Of a stretch of DNA of 34,017 bases, positions 23,779 through 31,375 are shown piece after piece (the first letter of the stretch is position 1; every line of letters begins with the position of its first letter). Where the stretch lies: the NCBI GenBank assembly GCA_017476005.1, contig JAFVEM010000051.1, positions 1 through 34,017 of the forward strand. Reading direction: 5' to 3'. The notes below the pieces were generated by a model. That model was not told the origin of the DNA. It was given only the letters and a program-made list of their open reading frames with translations, and searched no databases. The stretch comes from Selenomonadaceae bacterium. GTDB lineage: Bacteria > Bacillota > Negativicutes > Selenomonadales > Selenomonadaceae. A program made the translations under genes and the position numbers.

Positions 23779-24501
23779 TTAGTCTAAAAACTGGCTATCG
23801 GCGGCCTCGCTCCGCATAAAGGCCACAACCTCTTGGGCGTGCGTTTTCGCGGTTCCGCTTTGTTCCAAAATACGGAGGCAAGTGGTCGTCAAAATTAGGT
23901 CTTCCGTTTCCACCGTAAGAACGGTCGCCGCTTTGTTAATAAATATCTTTAACTTCTCAGGTTCTGTGGCCTTCAAAAAATCCACGATGTCCAGTAAATA
24001 AGCGGAGTTAAAGCCCATTTCCCAGTCGCGGCCATCGTCCTCCAAATTGTCAATAAGGACGATTTTTGCCTTGAGCCATTTTTCGTTTGGCGCGGCGTAA
24101 GCCAAAAGCCGCTTGCCCTTCTTTTGCAGAATAATAGGCTTGTACTCCTGCTTCTTGGTAGCTTTGGCCAGAAAATCAATGGCCATTTTCCAAGGCGTAA
24201 TAAAGTCCTTGAAAAGAAGCGGGCCGAAGTTTACTTCATACTTCCACAAAGCATCATTTTCTTGGATAAGAGGCCTCTCGTAATCAAGGGGCTTTTCTGG
24301 CAAGTCCTGCTTTTCTTCGTATCCATCCGGGGTTTCGTAGTGGGCTTCTTTTACAGGGTAATTCTTGACGATGGCTAAGTGGTGCGTGTTCGTCGCGTAA
24401 GCCTTTTCGCCGCTAAAGTAGATGAGTTCTAAAGCTGGCCGCCCCATACCCTTATCCACCCACTTTTTCATCTGCGCGTAAAGAATCTTTGGCGTGACCA
24501 T
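23779..24501 (-). CDS. Possible diverged sliding-clamp-like protein
   Basis: A 240-residue protein. Its C-terminal third reads GFNSAYLLDIVDFLKATEPEKL, then IFINKAATVLTVETEDLILTTTCLRI, which has the order of the third domain of bacterial beta clamp (FN..YLLDAL....V.L.F....P.LI.......MPVR). The N-terminal part shows alternating strands and helices. It is shorter than DnaN (about 370), so it could be a two-domain clamp or another DNA-bound protein. It lies 6 nt from the DNA polymerase gene. I hold this as a hypothesis; otherwise it is a hypothetical replication-block protein. Confidence 0.5.
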   Translation of the reverse strand: MVTPKILYAQMKKWVDKGMGRPALELIYFSGEKAYATNTHHLAIVKNYPVKEAHYETPDGYEEKQDLPEKPLDYERPLIQENDALWKYEVNFGPLLFKDFITPWKMAIDFLAKATKKQEYKPIILQKKGKRLLAYAAPNEKWLKAKIVLIDNLEDDGRDWEMGFNSAYLLDIVDFLKATEPEKLKIFINKAATVLTVETEDLILTTTCLRILEQSGTAKTHAQEVVAFMRSEAADSQFLD

Positions 24502-24506
24502 TTGTG

Positions 24507-26489
24507 TCAGTCCTTCCTATAATAATTAGCTGTTTCATCGGTTTCGTAACCGTCTGCCGTTAGAATTAGTCCCGGCGCCCAATCAATAGGTTCTCCCATA
24601 ATAGCGCAAGCCTCGTCTAGGCTCCCTTGGCCGTGCGGCATTTCCAGTACCACTTCATCGTGAATGTGCATGACAATTTTGTACCCGGCGGCCTTTAGCC
24701 GAAGCATAGCCGCCCCAAGGCAATCACGCGCCACCGCCTGAACGATGTTCTCCGTGATTTTGCCGCCCCATGTGTATTCTTTGCCCCAGCCCCCGGCTCC
24801 GGCTATTGTGCCGTCATAGGTTATCGAATCCCGGTCAAAAGCGGCCTCGCGTTCGATGCGCGGATTGGCGTAAGCGATACTTCGCTGGGAGGGTAGCCGG
24901 ATAAAAAGGATTTTCTTTTTTATTTGGAAGGTTATGCCGTGGCGGTATTTAATCTCCATTCTCGTCCGTATAGCGCGGCGAACACCATCCTCCAGCTCTT
25001 GCCAAAGCCACACAATATGAGGGCTGGCGCGACGCCATTTTTTGACGATAGCGTCCATGTCCTCATCGGACAGCCCCATCTTATCCGCCCCAAAGGCTTT
25101 TAATGCCCCAACGCCCCCACCGTAACCACACGCGAGTTCCGCAATCTTACCTTTCTGGCGTAGTTCCCCATTTACACCGTGCTTAACCACAGGGACTCCG
25201 AACATGGCCGAGGCTGACGCGCAGTATATATCCTTTCCGGCGGCAAACGCCTCCATGCGCCACTTTTCCCCGGCCAGCCAAGCGATAACTCGCGCCTCAA
25301 TAGCAGAAAAATCTGCCACAATAAAGCGGTTTCCCGGCGGCGCGATAAACGCTGTCCGAATGAGCTGGGAAAGCACGTCCGGGGGGCTGTTATACAGCAT
25401 AGTCAGGCAATCGTAATCCCCGGCATTTACTAGCTCGCGAGCGTCGGCTAAATCGCCCATGCTGTTACGCGGCAGGTTTTGCAGTTGTACTATTCGGCCA
25501 GCCCATCTCCCGGTGCGGCTAGCTCCGTAGAATTGGAGCATTCCATGGAGCCTCCCGTCACGGCATCGCGCCTCCTGCATGGCAATGTACTTTTTGACCG
25601 AGGTTTTGCCTAGAAGGTCTTTATATTGGAGGAGCAGTTTAGTTTTAGGTGATTTGACCGTCTCTTGCAGTTCCGCTCTAGCCGTTTTGTCTAGGGTTTC
25701 CGGTGTCCAGCCTTCTTGTTCGGTAAACCATTTCAGAACTTGGGCGTTGCTATTGGGGTTAGCCAGTCCGGTGAGTGCCTTGGCCTTGGCCATAATTTCC
25801 GCCTTGAAGCGTTCGTCGATTAAAATAGCCTCTTTAACTAAGTCCCAGTCCACCAGCACACCGTTATCGTTTATTTCTTGGTCGAGGCTCCACAGTCGCC
25901 GCTCGGTGTCATTTGGCATAAAGTCTTGCATTCGCTGGCGTATAGCGCGTTCAGCTTCTACGTCTTGGCCGCAATACTCCTTGAATAAAGCCCACTTCTC
26001 CGGCGCGTGTCCCGGTTTGTTGCGGAGTCTCATACCGTTTGCCGCCGTAGGCTTGCACGGCTTAGAAAAGTATTGGATAAGTCGTTTGCCCGTGGCCATT
26101 TTCTGTTTATCCTCGGCAATACCCAATACCTTGCCTATTTTGTCAAGGCCACCGGGAAGCCCCAACGTCCAGCCTTGTATCATGGTGCAGTGCCATTGCG
26201 CCGGGTCTAGGGAGTGCGGCGTAAAGCCTTGTTCTTCCAACCAGTGATTTATGACGTGGATTTCAAAGGCGGCGTTATAGGCGGTCTTTTGGACATTTTT
26301 GTCGTGGAGTGCCACCAATACGTCTAGCGGAACCTCCTCGCCTTGCGCTATATCGATAACCCTTACCGGCTCATCATCAAAAGCATAAGCAAAAAGGAGT
26401 ATCTCGCTGTTTTCGGCGTAGCGGTACAACCCGGCTTTTTTTATGTCAATCTCGGAGAAAGTTTCTAAGTCCACGCTCAAAGTTTTCAT
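24507..26489 (-). CDS. Family A DNA polymerase (Pol I-like) with 3'-5' exonuclease domain
   Basis: A 660-residue polymerase from the ATG at 26489 (a GTG nine bases earlier is an alternative). The 3'-5' exonuclease starts with LSVDLETFSEIDI at residues 4-16. Polymerase motif A is VADFSAIEARVIAWLAGE around 393, the O-helix region RQKGKIAELACGYG is near 450, and motif C HIHDEVVLE is near 610. There is no 5'-3' exonuclease. It replicates phage DNA with VapE as likely primase/helicase. It is followed closely by the clamp-like gene. Confidence 0.95.
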   Translation of the reverse strand: MKTLSVDLETFSEIDIKKAGLYRYAENSEILLFAYAFDDEPVRVIDIAQGEEVPLDVLVALHDKNVQKTAYNAAFEIHVINHWLEEQGFTPHSLDPAQWHCTMIQGWTLGLPGGLDKIGKVLGIAEDKQKMATGKRLIQYFSKPCKPTAANGMRLRNKPGHAPEKWALFKEYCGQDVEAERAIRQRMQDFMPNDTERRLWSLDQEINDNGVLVDWDLVKEAILIDERFKAEIMAKAKALTGLANPNSNAQVLKWFTEQEGWTPETLDKTARAELQETVKSPKTKLLLQYKDLLGKTSVKKYIAMQEARCRDGRLHGMLQFYGASRTGRWAGRIVQLQNLPRNSMGDLADARELVNAGDYDCLTMLYNSPPDVLSQLIRTAFIAPPGNRFIVADFSAIEARVIAWLAGEKWRMEAFAAGKDIYCASASAMFGVPVVKHGVNGELRQKGKIAELACGYGGGVGALKAFGADKMGLSDEDMDAIVKKWRRASPHIVWLWQELEDGVRRAIRTRMEIKYRHGITFQIKKKILFIRLPSQRSIAYANPRIEREAAFDRDSITYDGTIAGAGGWGKEYTWGGKITENIVQAVARDCLGAAMLRLKAAGYKIVMHIHDEVVLEMPHGQGSLDEACAIMGEPIDWAPGLILTADGYETDETANYYRKD

Positions 26490-26528
26490 GGTAGCCACCT
26501 GTATCCGACGGCAAAAGCCGTCCGTCTT

Positions 26529-26801
26529 TCAGCGTATATTTCGATTGATAGCGTTCTCATAGGCTTTCCTCATCGTCAAATCAAAAAGCTCAGAGGTCTT
26601 CGGGAGCATTAGGGGCTTGTACGGAGCCTCCAGCCAAATCTTTAACGCAATCTCGCAGTTTTCCGCGTGTACCTCATCGGTGAATCGTACATCACACTCA
26701 TCTTCAGCCGGACAGTTATCACACTCGCACCCCGTCCACTCGACCAGTTTTTCTGCCATGTCCCAAGCGTCTAGGCTCTTTATTGCTTCAAGGTTAGTCA
26801 T
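26529..26801 (-). CDS. Small cysteine-containing hypothetical protein
   Basis: A 90-residue protein with a CECDNCPAEDEC cluster (residues 25-36) and a later Cys at about 49, then a helical tail. This pattern appears in small proteins of Bacillota phages, where the cysteines probably bind zinc. AAGGAG lies 7 nt before the ATG, and the start overlaps the preceding stop by 8 nt. No function can be given. Confidence 0.65.
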   Translation of the reverse strand: MTNLEAIKSLDAWDMAEKLVEWTGCECDNCPAEDECDVRFTDEVHAENCEIALKIWLEAPYKPLMLPKTSELFDLTMRKAYENAINRNIR

Positions 26802-27060
26802 GGCTAGGCTCCTTTTCTAGTTTGCTGTCTCGTAACACATATTTGGGCGTTGCGTCTATAGCGGCAAACACGGCCTCAAGGGTCAAGTGCATAGCTCTCT
26901 CCTCTGGTGTATAAGGCTCGCCGCGCTTTTTTATGGGGTTGGAGGGAAACTGGTCGGAGTTACAGATGGCGTGTTGCAAATGACGTGCGTTGATAAACAA
27001 ACTGCCCTCTTTCGGCTTCGAGAACATATACTCAAAATACTGCTTTTTCAAGTTAACCAC
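26794..27060 (-). CDS. Hypothetical protein, 88 residues
   Basis: Starts at a GTG 9 nt after GGAGG. The sequence has an aromatic N-terminal helix (LKKQYFEYMF) and a central NARHLQHAICNS block, with a helical C-terminus. No recognised domain. It lies between DUF2815 and the cysteine protein and overlaps the latter, consistent with one transcript. Confidence 0.6.
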   Translation of the reverse strand: MVNLKKQYFEYMFSKPKEGSLFINARHLQHAICNSDQFPSNPIKKRGEPYTPEERAMHLTLEAVFAAIDATPKYVLRDSKLEKEPSHD

Positions 27061-27080
27061 GGTTTTCGTCCTCCTTTTAT

Positions 27081-27138
27081 GCAGGGTTTCTTGGGAGGGC
27101 GTAAACCCTCCCTAAAGCCCCACCGCCGCCCTGCAGGG
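27081..27138. other. Compound hairpin in the gap before the DUF2815 gene end
   Basis: In the 120-nt gap 27061-27180 GGGAGGG (27093-27099) pairs with CCCTCCC (27106-27112), and an outer GCAGGG (27081-27086) can pair with CCCTGC (27133-27138). No long T-run follows, so it may be an mRNA processing or stability element rather than a terminator. Confidence 0.4.
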
Positions 27139-27180
27139 GTAAGACAAAGCGGCCTGACCCTTCCCACCCTCCTGCTCGTT

Positions 27181-27750
27181 TTAGGCTAGCATTGCATCTT
27201 CGTATTCCTCGTCCTCAAGTTCGTCAAAGTCAGCCTCGGGGTTACTGCCGCCGCCAAGGCGCTCGCCGTCTTTTACTTTTTGGATATTGCCAAGCCCAGC
27301 CGCGATGCCTTTGTTGCCATTGACCTTGTAGGCGTAGAAGTTGACGATGACGTTGGCATAGCACCCGGAGTAAACTTCATCCTCGTCGGTAATGCGTTCC
27401 AGATGGCGGTCAACGATTTTCGGCTTGCTTTTGGACGTGGCGTTAAGGAACATCATGCCGACGTAGGCTTCGTCGATGCGTCCTTCCTCATCTGCGTCGC
27501 GCAAAGGCGTTTTCAGGTCTTTGGGGATATAGCCTTGGGCGTTGGCCAATTTGGACTTTCCCTGCTTCTTCGCGGCCTCGATGGCGAGCTTAATCCGCTT
27601 CAGGGTAACTTCGTCTTTCTTATCAATGATGAGGCTGACGCTGTATTTGCCCTTGGAGCCGTCTTCCTCGATTCGGGGGTTCCAGATATTAGCGTAAGAC
27701 AGACGGCAGTTCTGAATGCGTACTTCGGTGTCCTTAAAATCCCGTGCCAT
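27181..27750 (-). CDS. DUF2815 protein, probable single-stranded DNA-binding protein
   Basis: A 189-residue protein from the ATG before ARDFKDTEVR (27750), 10 nt after AAGGAG. The opening RIQNCRLSYANIW, the KYSVSLIIDKKD strand and the YSGCYANVIVNFYAY segment are typical of DUF2815, an OB-fold family thought to bind ssDNA in phage replication and recombination. The acidic C-terminal tail (FDELEDEEYEDAML) resembles the tails used by SSBs to recruit partners. It follows the DUF2800 nuclease gene, its usual neighbour. Confidence 0.85.
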   Translation of the reverse strand: MARDFKDTEVRIQNCRLSYANIWNPRIEEDGSKGKYSVSLIIDKKDEVTLKRIKLAIEAAKKQGKSKLANAQGYIPKDLKTPLRDADEEGRIDEAYVGMMFLNATSKSKPKIVDRHLERITDEDEVYSGCYANVIVNFYAYKVNGNKGIAAGLGNIQKVKDGERLGGGSNPEADFDELEDEEYEDAMLA

Positions 27751-27771
27751 GTGTATCAATCTCCTTTTCTC

Positions 27772-28956
27772 TTAAAACGGTATAGCTTCTTCATCAGTAA
27801 CTTCGTCAAAATCCTCTTTGGGGTTGCTCCATGTCGGACGCTCGTCGCTCTCCGGCACAAGGGTGGGATTCCCCGGAGGCTTGATTATGACAGCATTCCA
27901 GAGGGTAGCGAGTTTTTTCCGCCCCACCAGCTTTTCCATTTCGGTAAAACCTAAAACCTCCCGGGGCTTGTAAATGTCGCTTTCGGCGTAACCTGCCTTG
28001 AGGAGAATTTCAGCGGCCTTGGCCGGGTCAGTGAGCTTGCGATTACTTTTCCCGGCCACCAGTTTCCACCCCGGCCACTCTTTGCCATTGTCAATAGCCT
28101 CTCTGGCGGCGTATTTTTTGAGATTGTTAAGGTAGGAAATAATCTCATCCGCTTGGTTAAGCATTACGGATATTTCCTTATCGGAAAGTAATGTTACGTC
28201 CTCGAATTGCGTTTTTGCAATTTCCAACTCATAATCGGCCAGAGCTTTGCACCGTTCCTTGGCCTTGCAGAAGGTGCAGTGTTTCCCCGGCACAAAAGCC
28301 CCGTCGCCTCGCATGGCCTGAGCCGCGATAGGTTTAATGGCATCTCCCCAGCCCAGAAGTTCTTCTATAGACAGTTCCTCGCTGGAAACTCCCCCGTTGC
28401 GCGGCTGTACAATGGTCATGGCCACGCGGTCTATATCATAGACAAGGGACAATTCCTGCCATGCCCCTAGGGCGTATAGCCTGAGCTGTGGATTGTTCCC
28501 AGCCACCACTCGGACGTTTTGACCGTATTTGAGGTCGATTATCTCCATCAGGCCATCGGACACAATAACCGCATCGCCGTGACCAAACCCTCCGGGTACC
28601 CACTGACTCATGTCTAATTCTTGCTCCAAAAGAAGGGTAGCGGCTGAATCTCGCCTCTGAGCTTCAAGAAATTTATTGGTGACGGTGCTTACATATTCGT
28701 CCACATACTCCTCAAGGCCGTGGCTCCAGTACTTTTTCCCCTTGTCGCTCTGCTTGGCGGTCGCCAGCTCCTGCTCATGTTCAGCACTTGGCTCAAAAAA
28801 GTTTAGCAGTTGAAGCTCTCCCCACTTGTGGGCGAAAGTCCCTTCGTCGGCGTATTCACTTTTAGAATCCGGGAACTTGGCCTCTAGCTTGGCCGACGGC
28901 GTACAAGCCAGCCAACGGTGTGCCGCCGAAGGGGCAAGTAATGCGTGTGCGGCCAT
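27772..28956 (-). CDS. DUF2800 family PD-(D/E)xK nuclease
   Basis: A 394-residue protein beginning AHALLAPSAAHRWLACTPSA, the standard DUF2800 start. Catalytic core: GHGDAVIVSDGLMEIIDLKYG around residues 125-145 (Asp, Asp-x-Lys), similar to RecB/Cas4 exonucleases, followed by an FCKAKERC cysteine segment near 230. It probably resects DNA ends to create substrate for annealing or replication. The ATG overlaps the stop of the preceding gene (TAATG) with GGAGG 7 nt upstream. It pairs with the DUF2815 gene downstream. Confidence 0.87.
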   Translation of the reverse strand: MAAHALLAPSAAHRWLACTPSAKLEAKFPDSKSEYADEGTFAHKWGELQLLNFFEPSAEHEQELATAKQSDKGKKYWSHGLEEYVDEYVSTVTNKFLEAQRRDSAATLLLEQELDMSQWVPGGFGHGDAVIVSDGLMEIIDLKYGQNVRVVAGNNPQLRLYALGAWQELSLVYDIDRVAMTIVQPRNGGVSSEELSIEELLGWGDAIKPIAAQAMRGDGAFVPGKHCTFCKAKERCKALADYELEIAKTQFEDVTLLSDKEISVMLNQADEIISYLNNLKKYAAREAIDNGKEWPGWKLVAGKSNRKLTDPAKAAEILLKAGYAESDIYKPREVLGFTEMEKLVGRKKLATLWNAVIIKPPGNPTLVPESDERPTWSNPKEDFDEVTDEEAIPF

Positions 28957-29537
28957 TACAGTGCCTCCAATTCTTGCATAAATGCAAGCCGCTTATCCTC
29001 CGGGACAGCCGATATTTTACCGGCGCCGTATTTGGTTATCAGGTCTTTAATTGCGTCCCACTTGCTCCCGTCCGCTTTTTTGATGGCCATTACGCGCTTT
29101 TTCATTTCATCGAGCGTGGGAGCGGCGGCCGGAGGTTCCACGACGTTGTCCTTGGGCGTAGCTTCGACATTTTCAGCCTTCTGTTTCGGTTCCGGCTTGG
29201 GTTCGGTAGTGGCTTCTTCATTCGTTTCGGCCTTGGGTTCCGACTGGGTTTCCGCATCCGGCTTGGCCTTTGCCTTGGGTTCTTGTTTGGGCTTAGTCTC
29301 GACTTTCGGCTCCGGCTCCGATTTTACCTTGGGCTTTGTATCAGCCCTCTTTTCCGTGGCCACAAGCGGCTTTTTCTCCTCGGCTTTCGGCGTTTCGGCG
29401 CTCTGCTTAGGTTCGGTCTCCAAGTTTACGGTGTCAGCCTTGAGGGTAATATCCTGCAAGCTCTCCATGAGCTTTACAAACACCTGCGGAGCCGCCGCCA
29501 AATCCTCGGGGCTAATATCAATAATCGTGACCTTCAT
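28956..29537 (-). CDS. Hypothetical protein with a long Glu/Pro/Lys repeat linker
   Basis: A 193-residue protein in three parts. The N-terminal 40 residues form a small folded unit (KVTIIDISPEDLAAAPQVF). Residues 42-135 are a disordered tract built from EPK/KPK-type repeats. The C-terminal 55 residues are a helical unit (TLDEMKKRVMAI...RLAFMQEL). The C-terminal unit resembles small domains found on phage recombination proteins, but I cannot name it. It lies directly upstream of the DUF2800 nuclease with overlapping stop/start, so it may be a partner that bridges two DNA-processing proteins. Confidence 0.6.
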   Translation of the reverse strand: MKVTIIDISPEDLAAAPQVFVKLMESLQDITLKADTVNLETEPKQSAETPKAEEKKPLVATEKRADTKPKVKSEPEPKVETKPKQEPKAKAKPDAETQSEPKAETNEEATTEPKPEPKQKAENVEATPKDNVVEPPAAAPTLDEMKKRVMAIKKADGSKWDAIKDLITKYGAGKISAVPEDKRLAFMQELEAL

Positions 29538-29633
29538 TTTCTGATTCCTCCAATTTCACAAACACCTAAAATCGTTTATTTACAGGCCACTCTCACCCGG
29601 GAGCGGTCTTTTTCTTGCGTTCCGTAGCCAACA

Positions 29634-29708
29634 CTAATTAACACCTTCTTTAGCGCGGAAAAAACTAGCTAGGAGCAGGGCGTACTTTAAATTGTCCATG
29701 AAGGCCAC
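29634..29708 (-). CDS. Possible 24-residue peptide
   Basis: A GTG start 6 nt after a GGGGGTG site, ending at TAG. The product (AFMDNLKYALLLASFFRAKEGVN after the start) is a single amphipathic helix. Included only because the site is good and the 300-nt gap has few other signals; could be chance. Confidence 0.25.
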   Translation of the reverse strand: MAFMDNLKYALLLASFFRAKEGVN

Positions 29709-29723
29709 TGTTACACCCCCTAG

Positions 29724-29858
29724 CTAAAGCCCTCTTAATACGAGTAACCACCCGTTAATCCGCCACCCTACGGCAATACCGAAAATGAAAATGGTGAGTA
29801 GTACCATGCCGATTTCCACCCAGTCCGGGTTGGTATCATAGTTGTCGTAGATTTTCAC
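29724..29858 (-). CDS. Small membrane protein (44 residues, GTG start)
   Basis: The GTG overlaps the preceding stop (GTGA). The product has a polar N-terminus (KIYDNYDTNPDWVEI) and one clear membrane helix (GMVLLTIFIFGIAVGW), ending RGL. A GAGG site is a little far upstream, so coupling to the preceding gene is likely. Function unknown. Between this gene and 29537 only the tiny ORF above is seen. Confidence 0.5.
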   Translation of the reverse strand: MKIYDNYDTNPDWVEIGMVLLTIFIFGIAVGWRINGWLLVLRGL

Positions 29859-30424
29859 TCGCTCATCGCCTCAATAATCTGGCGCAAGGTCGGTGCCTTG
29901 GCCTTTTCAGCCTCCGTCATGCCAAAACGCTTGTCCGCATCGGCGAAAACATAAATCAGCTCTTCCATGCGTTCCTTGTTCGTCATTTTGCTTACCCCCT
30001 GGCAAACTGCTTTTTCCAAATACCGCGTAACCGCCATTTTGAAAATCTCGCTCATGCGTTTGTCCCCGGTAACTTCTGCTTCGCTAAGCCCCAAGGCATC
30101 TAACGCTTCTTCCGCATCGTAGGTGATACAGTATTCGTGATTGGCAAGTTCCGTGGTCAAAGCGTCGAAAAGGAAATTATCATCCGCAAATGCGGCTTTA
30201 AGCTCCTCGTCCAGCTTGGTGATAAGCTCCATGAGTTTGACGGAATCGGTCTTGCGGTAGTACATACCGCCCACTCCCCGGTAAAGCTCGTCGGTGTCGG
30301 CCACTCCCAACTTCCGCATCCCGTCCTCTAGCTGTCCGTCGCTGAAGGCGTAAAAGCAAGGAAAGCTCTCAAACTCTTTTTGCTGACGACGGCGGAACGC
30401 AATATAAGTATTTTCTTTACTCAT
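29855..30424 (-). CDS. Hypothetical early protein, 189 residues
   Basis: The start is the ATG of MSKENTYIAF after AAGGGG. The sequence is helical with an aromatic N-terminus (FPCFYAFSDGQLEDGMRKLG) and a GGMYYRKTDS strand near residue 55. This first part resembles a family of phage proteins of unknown function (DUF7659-like, from memory). The C-terminal half is a set of helices ending RQIIEAMSE. It is the first sizeable gene of the early transcript. Confidence 0.65.
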   Translation of the reverse strand: MSKENTYIAFRRRQQKEFESFPCFYAFSDGQLEDGMRKLGVADTDELYRGVGGMYYRKTDSVKLMELITKLDEELKAAFADDNFLFDALTTELANHEYCITYDAEEALDALGLSEAEVTGDKRMSEIFKMAVTRYLEKAVCQGVSKMTNKERMEELIYVFADADKRFGMTEAEKAKAPTLRQIIEAMSE

Positions 30425-30476
30425 GTGATACACCCCTTGTTGCATTTACGCAATACACGTCCCATAAAAATACACG

Positions 30477-30571
30477 CTAAACGTTTGCCATCTCCCACCA
30501 AGGTTTGCCTTGGTCGCTTAGCCTCCGCCATGGTTCTACGATATAATATCGGATAGCGCGCTTTTTCCCAC
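30477..30571 (-). other. Possible 31-codon leader ORF needing a -1 shift at GGGAAAA
   Basis: AAAGGAG lies 8 nt before a GTG at 30571. The zero frame stops after 11 codons. A -1 shift at the heptamer G GGA AAA (30563-30569) gives a protein-like 31-residue product with YYIVEPWRRL and KPWWE segments, ending at TAG. An ACCAAGG/CCTTGGT hairpin (30497-30514) and a 13-nt palindrome CGATATAATATCG (30539-30551) lie within it. One missing A in the run would explain the break equally well. Confidence 0.25.
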
Positions 30572-30600
30572 GGACTTACTCCTTTCTCTGTTTTACAGGT

Positions 30601-30741
30601 TCACTGAGTTTGCATTTTCGTAATTCGCATCGCCTCCTCTTTAGTACCGTAGGCATAATACCTCTTACACGATTTTATGTCAAGGCTATAATCAAAATAA
30701 ACCGCTGTGTATTCTTGTCTAGTTAGATTTACCAGGCACAC
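30601..30741 (-). CDS. Possible 46-residue early protein
   Basis: Opens at a GTG overlapping the end of the HTH gene at 30719-31036 and reads YFDYSLDIKSCKRYYAYGTKEEA in two parts near its C-terminus, which looks like genuine protein. There is no clear ribosome-binding site, and the -35/-10 pair at 30655-30683 lies inside it, so gene and promoter calls partly conflict. Low confidence. Confidence 0.3.
   Translation of the reverse strand: MCLVNLTRQEYTAVYFDYSLDIKSCKRYYAYGTKEEAMRITKMQTQ
30655..30683 (-). promoter_or_regulatory. Sigma-70-type promoter for the early genes
   Basis: TTGACA (30683-30678), exactly 17 nt, TATTAT (30660-30655) on the minus strand; five of six -10 bases and all -35 bases match consensus. 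It would start a transcript about 225 nt upstream of the ATG at 30424, leaving a long leader with two inverted repeats. Confidence 0.6.
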
Positions 30742-31036
30742 ACTGACGAGGAATCGCCCAAACCTCTGACAACTTAAATTTACGTTGACTGTTGCCGGGA
30801 GTGTACCATGGCGTTAATCTGCCATCTTTAACCCACATGCCGATGGTATTAGCGTTTACCCCCAAGATTTTTGCCGCTTCCCCAGCTCGTACCAGCCTGT
30901 CTTCCTCCAATATTAGTAATGGTTCCCGTGCGCTGTGCATGGCTTCGGCAAAGGCGACTAACGCCGGGGTATCTGTCAGCAGAGCGCGTAACCTTTGCGC
31001 TTTTTCCAGGGCTTCATCGAGGTCATCAAGTTTCAT
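30719..31036 (-). CDS. Excisionase/MerR-like helix-turn-helix protein
   Basis: A 105-residue protein. Residues 1-45 are a charged helix region. Residues 47-95 are a winged HTH of the excisionase/HTH_17 type: VRAGEAAKILGVNANTIGMWVKDGRLTPWYTPGNSQRKFKL in two parts, ending SEVWAIPRQC. It may assist excision by bending DNA at attachment sites, or regulate early genes. It is the second gene on the lytic side of the switch, 11 nt after the Cro-like gene. Confidence 0.75.
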   Translation of the reverse strand: MKLDDLDEALEKAQRLRALLTDTPALVAFAEAMHSAREPLLILEEDRLVRAGEAAKILGVNANTIGMWVKDGRLTPWYTPGNSQRKFKLSEVWAIPRQCVPGKSN

Positions 31037-31046
31037 ACTCGGCTCC

Positions 31047-31252
31047 TTAATCCGCGAAGAAAATCCTTATCACGTCAGTATCGTTAAGCTCCAGCTCTTG
31101 TTTGAGAGACACTATTTCGCTTCGGGTAAATTCCTGATGGCCATTTACTTTTTTCGATAGCGTAGCCGGTGCCATACCCAGCCAACGCGCTACCGCCCCA
31201 AGCGTTAGCCCTTTCCGCGCAGCGCGGCCATAAGCTCATTTTTGTTGAACAC
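31047..31252 (-). CDS. Cro-like HTH regulator split by a -1 frame change at A AAG GGC TAA
   Basis: Starts at a GTG 7 nt after AGGAGG. The zero frame gives MFNKNELMAALRGKG and then TAA. The -1 frame continues LTLGAVARWLGMAPATL and on to IRIFFAD, a typical HTH (recognition region APATLSKKVNG). Joined, the protein is 68 residues, the usual size of such Cro-like phage proteins. The join is at 31208-31214, where the bases read A AAG GGC, a canonical X XXY YYZ slippery heptamer directly before the stop. Programmed -1 frameshifting would yield both a 15-residue peptide and the full repressor. A missing G in the GGG run explains it equally. It is the first gene divergent from the S24 repressor. Confidence 0.7.
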
Positions 31253-31298
31253 GAAAACACCTCCTGCGGTCTGTTATTGATTAAACACAAGGCGCGTT

Positions 31299-31325
31299 AT
31301 AATACCTTGCTTAAAGTTAAGTCAA
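31299..31325 (-). promoter_or_regulatory. Candidate lytic (cro-side) promoter
   Basis: On the minus strand TTGACT (31325-31320) is followed after 15 nt by TATTAT (31304-31299), with an overlapping TATAAC at 18 nt. It would give a short leader to the GTG at 31252. Confidence 0.5.
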
Positions 31326-31340
31326 GTACAATACGCAATA
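31326..31340 (+). promoter_or_regulatory. Candidate operator copy 1
   Basis: The 15-mer GTACAATACGCAATA matches 13 of 15 positions with the 15-mer at 31388-31402. It lies just upstream of the -35 of the cro-side promoter, a fitting place for a repressor site. Confidence 0.4.
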
Positions 31341-31375
31341 AATCATAACTTTTTTACACGCATCGTTGCAAATTG

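Noticed and set aside
27280-27954. A 224-codon plus-strand ORF
   Set aside because: It lies opposite the DUF2815 and DUF2800 genes, with no ribosome-binding site or recognisable domain.
28945-29544. A 199-codon plus-strand ORF rich in Ser/Gly
   Set aside because: It is the antisense reading of the EPK repeat tract; repeats with biased codons leave the opposite frame open.
29580-29610. Hairpin followed by TTTTTC on the plus strand
   Set aside because: It looks like a terminator, but no plus-strand gene leads into it and the minus-strand reading lacks a T-run, so I did not list it as a feature.
31084-31290. A 68-codon minus-strand ORF across the Cro-like region
   Set aside because: Its translation has no domain and lies in a third frame; the HTH sequence is in the two other frames with the ribosome-binding site, so this is a shadow.
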